From Echiichthys vipera (lineage: Eukaryota; Chordata; Actinopteri; Perciformes; Trachinidae): DNA of 64,000 nucleotides. The first letter of the stretch is position 1, and each line of letters begins with the position of its first letter. The notes below the pieces were generated by a model, which worked only from the letters and a program-made list of their open reading frames with translations, was not told the origin of the DNA and made no database searches. The stretch covers positions 23,200,587 to 23,264,586 of the forward strand of contig OY829667.1 of the NCBI GenBank assembly GCA_963691815.1, in the 5' to 3' direction. The position numbers and the translations under genes are program-made. Positions 46,475-60,000 of this stretch are shown piece by piece.

Positions 46475-49193
46475 GTCGTTTCATCACGTTTTTGTGGTGT
46501 GTTTTGTCTGCTTTTAGTTGTCTTATCATGTTTTGTGGTGTTTTCATCTTTTTAATCGTTTCATCACGTTTTTGTGGTGTTTTCATCTGTTTTTAGACAT
46601 TTTTGTCATGTATTTGTGGTGTTTTCATCTGTTTTAAGTCGTTTCATAACAAATTTGTTGTGTTTTCGTCTGATTTTAGTCGTTTCATCACGTTTTTGTT
46701 GGTGTTTTCGTCTGTTTTTAGTCGTTTTGTCACGTTTTAGTGGTATTTTAAACCGTTTTTAGTCGTTTTGTCATGTTTCTGTGGAATATTTTGTCTGTTT
46801 TTAGTCGTTTTGCCATGTTTTTGTGGTGTTTTGCGTCTGTTTTTAGTCGTTTTGTCATGTTTTTGTGGAGTCTTGGTCTGTTTGTAGTCGTTTTGTCAGG
46901 TTTTTTTGGTGTTTTCATCTGTTTTTAGTCTTTTCACCACATTTTTGTTGAGTTTTTCCTCTTTTTTTAGTTGTTTCATCACGGTTTAGTGGTGTTTTTG
47001 TCTGTTTTTAGTCTTTTTATCACGTTTTTGTGGTGTTTTCATCTGTTTTTAGTCGTTTCATCACGTTTTTGTGGTGTGTTTTGTCTGCTTTTAGTTGTCT
47101 TATCATGTTTTGTGGTGTTTTCATCTGTTTAATCGTTTCATCACGTTTTTGTGGTGTTTTCATCTGTTTTTAGACATTTTTGTCATGTATTTGTGGTGTT
47201 TTCATCTGTTTTAAGTCGTTTCATAACGTATTTGTTGTGTTTTCGTCTGATTTTAGTCGTTTCATCACGTTTTTGTTGGTGTTTTCGTCTGTTTTTAGTC
47301 GTTTTGTCACGTTTTAGTGGTATTTTAAACCGTTTTTAGTCGTTTTGTCATGTTTCTGTGGAATATTTTGTCTGTTTTTAGTCGTTTTGCCATGTTTTTG
47401 TGGTGTTTTGCGTCTGTTTTTAGTCGTTTCATCACGTTTTTGTGGTGTTTCGTCTGTTTTTAGTTGTCTTATCACGTTTTGTGGTCTTTTCATCTGTTTT
47501 CAGTCGTTTCATCACGTTTTTGTGGTGTTTTCATCTGTTTTTAGTCATTTTTGTCATGTATTTGTGGTGTTTTCATCTGTTTTAAGTCGTTTCATAACGT
47601 ATTTGTGGTGTTTTCGTCTGTTTTGTCGTTTCATCACGTTTTTGTGGTGTTTTCATCCGTGTTTAGTTGTTTTTATAATGTTTTTGTGGAGTTTTGCGTC
47701 TTTTTTTAGTCGTTTTGTCATGTTTTTGTGGTGTTGTCTGTTTTTAATCGTTTTGTCACGTTTTAGTGGTGTTTTCATCTGTTTTCAGTCGTTTTGTCAT
47801 GTTCCTTTGGAGTTTTGCGTCTGTTTTTAGTCGTTTCATCACGTTTTTGTGGTGTGTTTCGACTGTTTTTAGACGTTTCATCAAATTTTTGCGCAGTTTA
47901 TATCTGTTTTTAGTCTTTTTGTCACGTTTTTGTGGTGTTTTCATCTGTTTTTAGTCGTTTCATCACGTTTTTGTGGTGTTTTCGTCTGTTTTTAGTTGTT
48001 TTATCATATTTTTGTGGTGTTTTCATCTGTTTTTAGTCGTTTCATCACGTTTTTGTTGAGTTTTGCATATGTTTTAAGTTGTTTCATCACGGTTTTGTGG
48101 TGTTTTCATCTGTTTTAAGTCATTTTTGTCATGTATTTGTGGTGTTTTCATCTGTTTTAAGTAGTTTCATAACGTATTTGTGGTGTTTTCGTATGATTTT
48201 AGTCGTTTCATCACGTTTTTGTTGGTGTTTTCGTCTGTTTTTAGTCGCTTTGTTACGTTCTAGTGGTATTTTAAACCGTTTTTAGTCGTTTTTTCATGTT
48301 TCTGCGGAATTTTTTGTCTGTTTTAAGTCGTTTTGCCATGTTTTTGTGGTGTTTTGCGTCTGTTTTTAGTTGTTTCATCACGTTTTTGTGGTGTTTTAAT
48401 CTGTTTTTAGATGTTTCATCATGTTTTTCGCAGTTTATATCTGTTTTTAGTCTTTTTGTCACTTTTTTGTGGTGTCTTGCTTCTGTTTTTAGTCGTTTCA
48501 TCACGTTTTTGTGGTGTTTTTCGTCTGTTTTTAGTTGTTTTATCACGTTTTTGTGGTGTTTTCATCTGTTTTTAGTCGTTTCATCACGTTTTTGTTGAGT
48601 TTTGCATCTGTTTTTAGTTGTTTCATCACGTTTTTGTGGTGTTTGCCTATGTTTTTAGTTGTTTTGTCATGTTTTTGTGGTGTTTTCATTTGTTTTTAGT
48701 CGTTTTGTCATGTTTTTGTGGAGTTTTGCATCTGTATTCAGGCGTTTCATCATGTTTTGTGGTGTTTTCGTCTGTTTTTAGTCGTTTTGTCAAGTTTTAG
48801 TGGTATTTTAAACAGTTTTTAGTCGTTTCGTCATGTTTCTGTGGAATTTGTCGTCTGATGTTAGTCGTTTCATCACGTTTTTGTGGTGTTTTCGTCTGTT
48901 TTTAGTCGTTTTGCCATGTTTTTGTGGTGTATTGCGTCAGTTTTAAGTCGTTTCATCTCATATTTGTGGTGTTTTCGTCTGTTTTTAAACGTTTCATCAC
49001 GTTTTTGTGGTGTTTTGATATGTTTTTAGTTGTTTTGTCATGTTTTTGTGGTGTTTTCATTTGTTTTTAGTCGTTTTGTCATGTTTTTGTGGAGATTTCC
49101 TTCTGTTTTCAGTCGTTTTGTCACATTTTTGTGGTGTTTTCATCTGTTTCAAGTCGGTTCATCACGTTTTTGTGGTGTTTTCATCTGTTTTAA
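46475..49193. repeat. 2,719-bp tandem duplication, copy b
   Basis: Second copy, joined to the first near 46,474 by fusing a GTTTTAAGTCG monomer with the GTGTGTTTTGTCTGC monomer. Differences from copy a are few: for example TTTTTCGCAG near 48,424 against TTTTGCGCAG, and TGTTTTCG against TGTTATCG near 46,170. The matching order ends at about 49,193. Confidence 0.83.
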
Positions 49194-50820
49194 GTGGTTT
49201 CATCACGTTGTTGTGGTGTTTTCATCTATTTTTAGTCTTTTTTGCAGTGTCTTGCGTCTGTTTTTAGTCGTTTCATCACGTTTTTGTGGTGTGTTTCGTC
49301 TGTTTATAGTTGTTTTATCACGTTTTTGTGGTGTTTTCATCCGTCTTTAGTCATTTTTGTCACGTTTTTTGTGGTGTTTTCATCCGTTTTTAATCGTTTC
49401 ATAATGTTTTTGTGGAGTTTTGCGTCTGTTTTTAGTCGTTTTGTCATGTTTTTGTGGAGTCTTGGTCTGTTTGTAGTCGTTTTGTCAGGTTTTTTTGGTG
49501 TTTTCATCTGTTTTAAGTCTTTTCACCACATTTTTGTTGAGTTTTTCGTCTTTTTTTAGTTGTTCCATCACGGTTTAGTGGTGTTTTTGTCTGTTTTTAG
49601 TTGTCTTATCACGTTTTGTGGTGTTTTCATCTGTTTAATCGTTTCATCACGTTTTTGTGGTGTTTTCATCTGTTTTTAGTCATTTTTGTCATGTATTTGT
49701 GGTGTTTTCATCTGTTTTAAGTCGTTTCATAACGTATTTGTGGTGTTTTCGTCTGATTTTAGTCGTTTCATCACGTTTTTGTTGATGTTTTCGTCTGTTT
49801 TTAGTCGTTTTGTCACGTTTTAGTGGTATTTTAAACCGTTTTTAGTCGTTTTGTCATGTTTCTGTGGAATATTTTGTCTGTTTTTAGTCGTTTTGCCATG
49901 TTTTTGTGGTGTTTTGCGTCTGTTTTTAGTCGTTTCATCACGTTTTTGTGGTGTTTCGTCTGTTTTTAGTTGTCTTATCACGTTTTGTGGTGTTTTCATC
50001 TGTTTTTAGTCGTTTCATCACGTTTTTGTGGTGTTTTCATCGGTTTTTAGTCATTTTTGTCATGTATTTGTGGTGTTTTCATCTGTTTTAAGTCGTTTCA
50101 TAACGTATTTGTGGTGTTTTCGTCTGATTTTAGTCGTTTCATCACGTTTTTGTTGGTGTTTTCGACTGTTTTGTCACGTTTTAGTGGTATTTTAAACAGT
50201 TTTTAGTCGTTTTGTCATGTTTCTGTGGAATTTTTCATATGTTTTTAGTCGTTTCATCACGTTTTTGTGGTGTTTTTTCGTCTGTTTTTAGTCGTTTTGC
50301 CATGTTTTTGTGGTGTTTTGCGTCTGTTTTTAGTCGTTTCATCACGTGTTTGTGGTGTTTTCATCCGTGTTTAGTTGTTTTTATAATGTTTTTGTGGAGT
50401 TTTGCGTCTGTTTTTAGTCGTTTTGTCATGTTTTTGTGGTGTTATCTGTTTTTAATCGTTTTGTCACGTTTTAGTGCTGTTTTCATCTGTTTTCAGTCGT
50501 TTTGTCATGTTCCTTTGGAGTTTTGCGTCTGTTTTTAGTCTTTTTCTCATGTTTTTGTGGTGTCTTGCTTCTGTTTTTAGTCGTTTCATCACGTTTTTTT
50601 GGTGTGTTTCGTCTGTTTTTAGTTGTTTTATCACGTTTTTGTGGTGTTTTCATCTGTTTTTAGTCGTTTCATCACGTTTTTGTTGAGTTTTGCATCTGTT
50701 TTTAGTTGTTTCATCACGTTTTTGTGGTGTTTTCATCTGTTTTTAGTCGTTTTTGTGGTGTCTTGTGTTTGTTTTTAGTCGTTTCATCACGTTTTTGTGA
50801 TGTGTTTCGTCTGTTTATAG
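49194..50820. repeat. A-derived tract leading to domain B, second copy
   Basis: Continues the match to 25,103-26,646 (offset 24,091, then 24,174). The step of 83 bp is an additional pair of monomers near 50,600. TTTAAA-bearing monomers occur up to about 50,190 and then disappear, as in the first copy. Confidence 0.78.
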
Positions 50821-53800
50821 TTGTTTTATCACGTTTTTGTGGTATTTTCATCCGTTTTTAGTCTTTTTTGTCACGTTTTTGTGGTGTTTTCATCTGTTTT
50901 TAGTCGTTTAATCATATTTTTCTGGAGTTTTGCGTCTGTCTTTAGTTGTTTTGTCATGTTCTTGTGGTGTTTTCGTCTGTTTTTAGTCGTTTCATCACGT
51001 TTTTGTGCTGTTTTCATCTGTTTTTAGTTGTTTTATCATATTTTTGTGGTGTTTTCATCTGTTTTTAGTCGTTTCATCACGTTTTTGTTGAGTTTTGCAT
51101 ATGTTTTAAGTTGTTTCATCACGGTTTTGTGGTGTTTTCATCTGTTTTAGGTGGTTTCATCACGTTTTTGTGGTGTTTTCATCTGTTTTTAGTTTTTTTT
51201 GCGGTGTCTTGCGTCTGTTTTTAGTCGTTTTGTCATGTTTTTGTGGAGTTTTGCGTGTGTTTTCAGTCGTTTCATCATGTTTTGTGGAGTTTTGCGTCTA
51301 TTTTTAGTCGTTTCATTACGTTTTGTGGTGTTTTCGTCTGTTTTTAGTTGTTTTATCATATTTTTGTGGTGTTTTGATCTTTTTTTGGTCATTTTGTCAC
51401 GTTTTTGTGGTGTTTTCATCTACTTTTAGTCATTTTTGTCACGTTTTTTTGTGGTGTTTTCATCAGTTTTTAGTCGTTTTTTCATGTTTTTGTGGGTTTT
51501 TTTCGTCTGTTTTAAGTCGTTTCATCACGTATTTGTGGTGTTTTCATCTGTTTTTAGTTGTTTCATAATGTTTTTCTGGAGTTTTGCGTCTGTTTTTAGT
51601 CGTTTTGTCATGTTTTTGTGGAGTCTTGGTCTGTTTGTAGTCGTTTTGTCAGGTTTTTTTTGGTGTTTTCATCTGTTTTTAGTCGTTTCATCACGTTTTT
51701 GTTCAGCTTTTCCTCTGTTTTTAGTTGTTTCATCACGGTTTAGTGGTGTTTTTGTCTGTTTTTAGTCGTTTTATCACGTTTTTGTGGTGTTTTCATCTGT
51801 TTTTAGTCGTTTTTGCGGTGTCTTGCGTCTTTTTTTAGTCGTTTCATCACATTTTTGTGGTGTGTTTCGTCTGTTTATAGTTGTTTTATCACGTTTTTGT
51901 TGAGTTTTGAATCTGTTTTTAGTTGTTTCATCACATATTTGTGGTGTTTTCGTCTGTTTTCAGTCGTTTCATCACGTTTTTGTGGTGCTATGATATGTTT
52001 TTAGTTGTTTTGTCATGTTTTTGTGGTGTTTTCATTTGTTTTCAGTCGATTCATCATGTTTTGTGGAGTTTTGCGTCTGTTTTTAGTCGTTTCATCACTT
52101 TTTTGTGGTGTTTTCGTTTGTTGTTATTTGTTTTATCATATTTTTGTGGTGTTTTGATCTTTTTTGGGTCGTTTTGTCATGTTTTTGTGGTGTTTTCATC
52201 CGTTTTTAGTCGTTTTGTCTGTCATGTTTTTGTGGTGTTTTCGTCTGTTTTTAGTCGTTTCATCACGTTTTTGTGTTTTTTTCATCCGTGTTTAGTCGTT
52301 TTTATAACGTTTTTGTGGAGTTTTGCGTCTGTTTTTAGACGTTTTGTCATGTTTTTGTGGTGTTTTCATCCGTTTTTAGTCGTTTTGTCATGTTCCTTTG
52401 GAGTTTTGCGTCTGTTTTTAGATGTTTCATCATATTTTTGTGGTTTTATCATCTGTTTTTAGTCATTTTTGTAATGTTTTTGTGATGTTTTCATCCGTTT
52501 TAAGTAGTTTTGTAATGTTTTTGCTGTGTTTTCGTCTGTTTTTTGGTCCTTTCATTGCGTTTCGTGGTGTTTTCATCTGTTTTTAGTCGTTTCATCATGT
52601 TTTTGTGGAGTTTTGCGTCTGGTTTAAGTCGTTTTATCACATTTTTGTGTTTTTTTCATCTTTTTTCAAGTCGTTTCGTCATGTTTCTGTGGAGTTTTGC
52701 GTCTGTTTTGAGGTGTTTTGTCATGTTCTTGTGGTGTTTTTGTCTGTTTTTAGTCGTTTCATCACGTTTTTGTTGTGTTTTCATCTGTTTTTAGTCGTTT
52801 CATCATGTTTTTGTGGAGTTTTCAACCGTTTTTAGTCGGTTTGTAATGTTTTTGTGGTGTTTTCGTCTGTTTTTTGGTCGTTTCCTCGCGTTTTGTTGTG
52901 CTTTCATCCATTTTTAGTCGTTTCATAATGTTTTTGTGGAGTTTTGCGTCTGTTTTTAGTCGTTTTGTCACGTTTTAGTGGTGTTTTCATCGGTTTTTAG
53001 TCGTTTTGTCATATTTCTGTGGAGTTTTACGTCTGTTTTTAGTTGTTTTGTCATGTTGTGGTGTTTTCGTCTGTTTTTGGTCGTTTTGTCACCTTTTTGT
53101 GGTGCTTTCACCCGTTTTTAGTCATTTTGTAATGTTTTTGTGGTGTTTTCGTCTGTTTTTTGGTCGTTTTGTCATGTTCCTTTGGAGTTTTGCGTCTGTT
53201 TTTAGTCGTTTCATCATATTTTTGTGGTTTTATCATCTGTTTTTAGTCGTTTTATCACGTTTTTGTGGTGTTTTCATCTGTTTTTAATCGTTTTTGTCAT
53301 GTTATTGTGGTGTTTTCATCCTTTTTTTGTCGTTTTTTCGTATTTTTGTGGTGTTTTCGTCTGTTTTTAGTCGTTTCATCACGTTTTTGTGGTGTTTTCA
53401 TCTGTTTTTAGTCGTTCAATATTGTTTTTGTGGAGTTTTGCGTGTGTTTTTAGTTGTTTTGTCATGTTTTTGTGGAGCTTTGCGTCTGTTTTTAATCATT
53501 TCATCACATCGTCTGTTTTTTGGTCGGTTCCTCGCGTTTTGTGGTGCTTTCATCCGTTTTTAGTCGTTTCATAATGTTTTTGTGGAGTTTTGCGTCTGTT
53601 TTTAGTCGTTTTTTCACGTTTTAGTGGTGTTTTCATCTGTTTTTAGTCGTTTTGTCATATTTCTGTGGAGTTTTGCGTCTGTTTTTAGTCGTTTTATCAT
53701 GTTTTTGCGGTGTTTTCATCTGTTTTTAGTCGTTTCATCATGTTTTTGTGGTGTTTTTGTCTGTTTTTAGTTTTTTCATCACGTTTTTGTGGTGTTTTCA

Positions 53801-54599
53801 TCTGTTTTTAGTCGTTTCATCATGTTTTTGTGGAGTTTTGCGTCTGTTTTTAGTTGTTTTGTCATGATCTTGTGGTGTTTTTGTCTGTTTTTAGTCGTTT
53901 TGTCACCTTTTTGTGGTGCTTTTATCCGTTTTTAGTCATTTACATCACGTTTTTGTTGTGTTTTCATCTGTTTTTAGTCGTTCAATTTTGTTTTTGTGGA
54001 GTTTTGCGTGTGTTTTTAGTTGTTTTGTCATGTTTTTGTGGAGCTTTGCGTCTGTTTTTAATCATTTCATCACATTTTCTTCGAATTTTGCACGTGTTTT
54101 TGGTCGTTTCATCACGTTTTTGTGGTGTTTTCATCTGTTTTTAGTCGTTTTTGTCACCTTTTTGCGGTGTTTTCATCTATTTTTAGTCATTTTTGTCATG
54201 TTTTTGTGTTGTTTTCATCTGTTTCTAATCGTTTCGTCATGTTTTTGTGGTGTTTTCATCTGTTTTTAGTCGTTTTGTAATGTTTTTGTGGTATTTTCGT
54301 CTGTTTTTTGGACGTTTTTTCGTGTTTTGTGGTGTTTTCATCTGTTTTTAGTCGTTTCATCACGTTTTTGTGGTGTTTTCGTCTGTTTTTAATCGTTTTG
54401 TCACGTTTTTGTGGTGTTTTCATCCGTTTTTAGTCGTTTCGTCATGTTTCTGTGGAGATTTGCGTCTGTTTTTAGTCTTTTTGTCATGTTCTTGTGGTGT
54501 TTTTGTCCGTTTTTAGTCATTTCATCATGTTTTTGTGGTGTTTTCATCTGTTTTTAGTCGTTACATCATGTTTTTGTGATGTGTTTCGTCTGTTTATAG
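50821..54599. repeat. Domain B HOR unit, short form, second copy (3,779 bp)
   Basis: Matches 26,647-30,426 at offsets 24,174, 24,215 and 24,173. It has one monomer that the first copy lacks (near 52,050) and lacks one that the first copy has (equivalent to 30,139-30,180). Confidence 0.83.
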
Positions 54600-57500
54600 T
54601 TGTTTTATCACGTTTTTGTGGTATTTTCATCCGTTTTTAGTCTTTTTTGTCACGTTTTTGTGGTGTTTTCATCTGTTTTTAGTCGTTTCATCATATTTTT
54701 CTGGAGTTTTGCGTCTGTCTTTAGTTGTTTTGTCATGTTCTTGTGGTGTTTTCGTCTGTTTTTAGTCGTTTCATCACGTTTTTGTGCTGTTTTCATCTGT
54801 TTTTAGTTGTTTTATCATATTTTTGTGGTGTTTTCATCTGTTTTTAGTCGTTTCATCACGTTTTTGTTGAGTTTTGCATATGTTTTAAGTTGTTTCATCA
54901 CGGTTTTGTGGTGTTTTCATCTGTTTTAGGTGGTTTCATCACGTTTTTGTGGTGTTTTCATCTGTTTTTAGTTTTTTTTGCGGTGTCTTGCGTCTGTTTT
55001 TAGTCGTTTTGTCATGTTTTTGTGGAGTTTTGCGTGTGTTTTCAGTCGTTTCATCATGTTTTGTGGAGTTTTGCGTCTATTTTTAGTCGTTTCATTACGT
55101 TTTGTGGTGTTTTCGTCTGTTTTTAGTTGTTTTATCATATTTTTGTGGTGTTTTGATTTTTTTTTGGTCATTTTGTCACGTTTTTGTTGTGTTTTCATCT
55201 ACTTTTAGTCATTTTTGTCACGTTTTTTTGTGGTGTTTTCATCAGTTTTTAGTCGTTTTTTCATGTTTTTGTGGGTTTTTTTCGTCTGTTTTAAGTCGTT
55301 TCATCACGTATTTGTGGTGTTTTCATCTGTTTTTAGTTGTTTCATAATGTTTTTCTGGAGTTTTGCGTCTGTTTTTAGTCGTTTTGTCATGTTTTTGTGG
55401 AGTCTTGGTCTGTTTGTAGTCGTTTTGTCAGTTTTTTTTTGGTGTTTTCATCTGTTTTTAGTCGTTTCATCACGTTTTTGTTCAGCTTTTCCTCTGTTTT
55501 TAGTTGTTTCATCACGGTTTAGTGGTGTTTTTGTCTGTTTTTAGTCGTTTTATCACGTTTTTGTGGTGTTTTCATCTGTTTTTAGTCGTTTTTGCGGTGT
55601 CTTGCGTCTTTTTTTAGTCGTTTCATCACATTTTTGTGGTGTGTTTCGTCTGTTTATAGTTGTTTTATCACGTTTTTGTTGAGTTTTGAATCTGTTTTTA
55701 GTTGTTTCATCACATATTTGTGGTGTTTTCGTCTGTTTTCAGTCGTTTCATCACGTTTTTGTGGTGCTATGATATGTTTTTAGTTGTTTTGTCATGTTTT
55801 TGTGGTGTTTTCATTTGTTTTCAGTCGTTTCATCATGTTTTGTGGAGTTTTGCGTCTGTTTTTAGTCGTTTCATCACTTTTTTGTGGTGTTTTCGTTTGT
55901 TGTTATTTGTTTTATCATATTTTTGTGGTGTTTTGATCTTTTTTGGGTCGTTTTGTCATGTTTTTGTGGTGTTTTCATCCGTTTTTAGTCGTTTTGTCTG
56001 TCATGTTTTTGTGGTGTTTTCGTCTGTTTTTAGTCGTTTCATCACGTTTTTGTGTTTTTTTCATCCGTGTTTAGTCGTTTTTATAACGTTTTTGTGGAGT
56101 TTTGCGTCTGTTTTTAGACGTTTTGTCATGTTTTTGTGGTGTTTTCATCCGTTTTTAGTCGTTTTGTCATGTTCCTTTGGAGTTTTGCGTCTGTTTTTAG
56201 ATGTTTCATCATATTTTTGTGGTTTTATCATCTGTTTTTAGTCATTTTTGTAATGTTTTTGTGATGTTTTCATCCGTTTTAAGTCGTTTTGTAATGTTTT
56301 TGCTGTGTTTTCGTCTGTTTTTTGGTCCTTTCATTGCGTTTCGTGGTGTTTTCATCTGTTTTTAGTCGTTTCATCATGTTTTTGTGGAGTTTTGCGTCTG
56401 GTTTAAGTCGTTTTATCACATTTTTGTGTTTTTTTCATCTTTTTTCAAGTCGTTTCGTCATGTTTCTGTGGAGTTTTGCGTCTGTTTTGAGGTGTTTTGT
56501 CATGTTCTTGTGGTGTTTTTGTCTGTTTTTAGTCGTTTCATCACGTTTTTGTTGTGTTTTCATCTGTTTTTAGTCGTTTCATCATGTTTTTGTGGAGTTT
56601 TCAACCGTTTTTAGTCGTTTTGTAATGTTTTTGTGGTGTTTTCGTCTGTTTTTTGGTCGTTTCCTCGCGTTTTGTTGTGCTTTCATCCATTTTTAGTCGT
56701 TTCATAATGTTTTTGTGGAGTTTTGCGTCTGTTTTTAGTCGTTTTGTCACGTTTTAGTGGTGTTTTCATCGGTTTTTAGTCGTTTTGTCATATTTCTGTG
56801 GAGTTTTACGTCTGTTTTTAGTTGTTTTGTCATGTTGTGGTGTTTTCGTCTGTTTTTGGTCGTTTTGTCACCTTTTTGTGGTGCTTTCACCCGTTTTTAG
56901 TCATTTTGTAATGTTTTTGTGGTGTTTTCGTCTGTTTTTTGGTCGTTTTGTCATGTTCCTTTGGAGTTTTGCGTCTGTTTTTAGTCGTTTCATCATATTT
57001 TTGTGGTTTTATCATCTGTTTTTAGTCGTTTTATCACGTTTTTGTGGTGTTTTCATCTGTTTTTAGTCATTTTTGTAATGTTTTTGTGATGTTTTCATCC
57101 GTTTTAAGTCGTTTTGTAATGTTTTTGTGGTGTTTTCGTCTGTTTTTTGGTTCTTTCGTTGCGTTTCGTGGTGTTTTCATCTGTTTTTAGTCGTTTCGTC
57201 ATGTTTCTGTTGAGTTTTGCGTCTGTTTTGAGGTGTTTTGTCATGTTCTTGTGGTGTTTTTGTCTGTTTTTAGTCGTTTTATCACGTTTTAGTGGTGTTT
57301 TCATCTGTTTTTAGTCGTTTTGTCATATTTCTGTGGAGTTTTACGTCTGTTTTTAGTTGTTTTGTCATGTTGTGGTGTTTTCGTCTGTTTTTGGTCGTTT
57401 TGTCACCTTTTTGTGGTGCATTCACCCGTTTTTAGTCATTTTGTAATGTTTTTGTGGTGTTTTTGTCTGTTTTTTGGTCGTTTTGTCATGGTCCTTTGGA

Positions 57501-60000
57501 GTTTTGCGTCTGTTTTTAGTCGTTTCATCATATTTTTGTGGTTTTATCATCTGTTTTTAGTCGTTTTATCACGTTTTTGTGGTGTTTTCATCTCTTTTTA
57601 GTCATTTTTGTAAGGTTTTTGTGATGTTTTCATCCGTTTTAAGTCGTTTTGTAATGTTTTTGTGGTGTTTTCGTCTGTTTTTTGGTCCTTTCATTGCGTT
57701 TCGTGGTGTTTTCATCTGTTTTTAGTCGTTTCGTCATGTTTCTGTAGAGTTTTGCGTCTGTTTTGAGGTGTTTTGTCATGTTCTTGTGGTGTTTTTGTCT
57801 GTTTTTAGTCGTTTCATCACGTTTTTGTTGTGTTTTCATCTGTTTTTAGTCGTTTCATCATGTTTTTGTGGAGTTTTGCGTCTGTTTTTAGTCGATTTAT
57901 CATGTTTTAGTGGTGTTTTCATCTGTTTTTAGTCGTTTTGTCATATTTCTGTGGAGTTTTGCGTCTGTTTTTAGTCGTTTTATCATGTTTTTGTGGTGTT
58001 TTCATCTGTTTTTAATCGTTTCATCATGTTTTTGTGGTGTTTTTGTGTGTTTGTAGTCGTTTCATCACGTTTTTGTGGTGTTTTCATCTTTTTTTAGTCG
58101 TTTCATCATGTTTTTGTGGAGTTTTAAGTCTGTTTTTAGTTGTTTTGTCATGTTGTGGTGTTTTCGTCTGTTTTTGGTCGTTTTGTCACCTTTTTGTGGT
58201 CCTTTCACCCGTTTTTAGTCGTTTTGTAATGTTTTTGTGGTGTTTTCGTCTGTTTTTTGTTGGTTTCTTCGCGTTTTGTGGTGCTTTCATCCGTTTTTTG
58301 GTCGTTTCATAATGTTTTTGCGTCTGTTTTTAGACGTTTTGTCACGTTTTAGTGGTGTTTTCATCTGTTTTTAGTCGTTTTGTCATATTTCTGTGGAGTT
58401 TTGCGTCTGTTTTTAGTCGTTTTATCATGTTTTTGTGGTGTTTTCATCTGTTTTTAGTCGTTTCATCATGTTTTTGTGGTGTTTTTGTCTGTTTTTAGTT
58501 TTTTCATCACGTTTTTGCGGTGTTTTCATCTGTTTTTAATCGTTTTTGTCATGTTATTGTGGTGTTTTCATCCGTTTTTTGTCGTTTTTTCGTATTTTTG
58601 TGGTGTTTTCGTCTGTTGTTAGTCGTTTCATCACGTTTTTGTGGTGTTTTCATCTGTTTTTAGTCGTTTCATCATGTTTTTGTGGTGTTTTTGTCTGTTT
58701 TTAGTTTTTTCATCACGTTTTTGTGGTGTTTTCATCTATTTTTAGTCATTTCATCATGTTTTTGTGGAGCTTTGCGTCTGTTTTTAGCTGTTTTGTCATG
58801 TTCTTGTGGTGTTTTCGTCTGTTTTTAGTCGTTTTGTCACTTTTTTGTGGTGCTTTTGTCCGTTTTTAGTCGTTTTTGTCACGTTTTTGTTTTTTTTTCA
58901 TCTGTTTTTAGTCGTTTCATCATATTTTGGTGGAGTTTTGCGTCTGTTTTATAGTCGTTTTGTCACGTTTTTGTGGTGTTTTCATCTGTTTTAAGTCGGT
59001 TCATCACGTTTTTGTGGTGTTTTCATCTGTTTTTAATCGTTTTGTCACGTTTTAGTGGTGTTTTCATCTGTTTTTAGTCGTTTTGTCACGTTTTTGTTGT
59101 GTTTTCATCTATTTTAAGTCGGTTCATCACGTTTTTGTGGTGTTTTTGTATGTTTTTAGTCATTTCATCAAGTTTCGGTCGTGTTTTCCTCTGTTTTTAG
59201 TTGTTTTGTCATGTTTTTTGTTTTTTTTTAGTTTCATCATGTTTTTCCGGTGTTTTCATCTGTTTTTAATCGTTTTTGTCATGTTATTGTGGTGTTTTCA
59301 TCCTTTTTTTGTCGTTTTTTCGTATTTTTGTGGTGTTTTCGTCTGTTTTTAGTCGTTTCATCACGTTTTTGTGGTGTTTTCATCTGTTTTTAGTCGTTCA
59401 ATATTGTTTTTGTGGAGTTTTGCGTGTGTTTTTAGTTGTTTTGTCATGTTTTTGTGGAGCTTTGCGTCTGTTTTTAATCATTTCATCACATCGTCTGTTT
59501 TTTGGTCGTTTCCTCGCGTTTTGTGGTGCTTTCATCCGTTTTTAGTCGTTTCATAATGTTTTTGTGGAGTTTTGCGTCTGTTTTTAGTCGTTTTTTCACG
59601 TTTTAGTGGTGTTTTCATCTGTTTTTAGTCGTTTTGTCATATTTCTGTGGAGTTTTGCGTCTGTTTTTAGTCGTTTTATCATGTTTTTGCGGTGTTTTCA
59701 TCTGTTTTTAGTCGTTTCATCATGTTTTTGTGGTGTTTTTGTCTGTTTTTAGTTTTTTCATCACGTTTTTGTGGTGTTTTCATCTGTTTTTAGTCGTTTC
59801 ATCATGTTTTTGTGGAGTTTTGCGTCTGTTTTTAGTTGTTTTGTCATGATCTTGTGGTGTTTTTGTCTGTTTTTAGTCGTTTTGTCACCTTTTTGTGGTG
59901 CTTTTATCCGTTTTTAGTCATTTCATCATGTTTTTGTGGTGTTTTCATCTGTTTTTAGTCGTTACATCATGTTTTTGTGATGTGTTTCGTCTGTTTATAG
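54600..60000. repeat. Domain B HOR unit, long form, second copy (5,401 bp)
   Basis: Matches 30,427-35,751 at offset 24,173, including the 2,203-bp block and the 535-bp tandem pair. At about 59,923 it skips about 620 bp present at the end of B2 and joins a GTCATTTCATCATG monomer that leads into the next B unit. Confidence 0.82.

Larger units (their letters stand above)
42272..59923. repeat. Long duplicated block, second copy of 20,942-35,751
   Basis: The order of variants from 20,942 to 35,751 is repeated here. The offset grows from 21,330 to 21,372, 24,091, 24,174 and 24,215, then falls back to 24,173. Each step is a monomer-scale insertion or deletion, apart from one 2,719-bp tandem duplication. 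Domain C is not included. The right end is a join to a B unit at 59,923/59,924. Confidence 0.85.
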
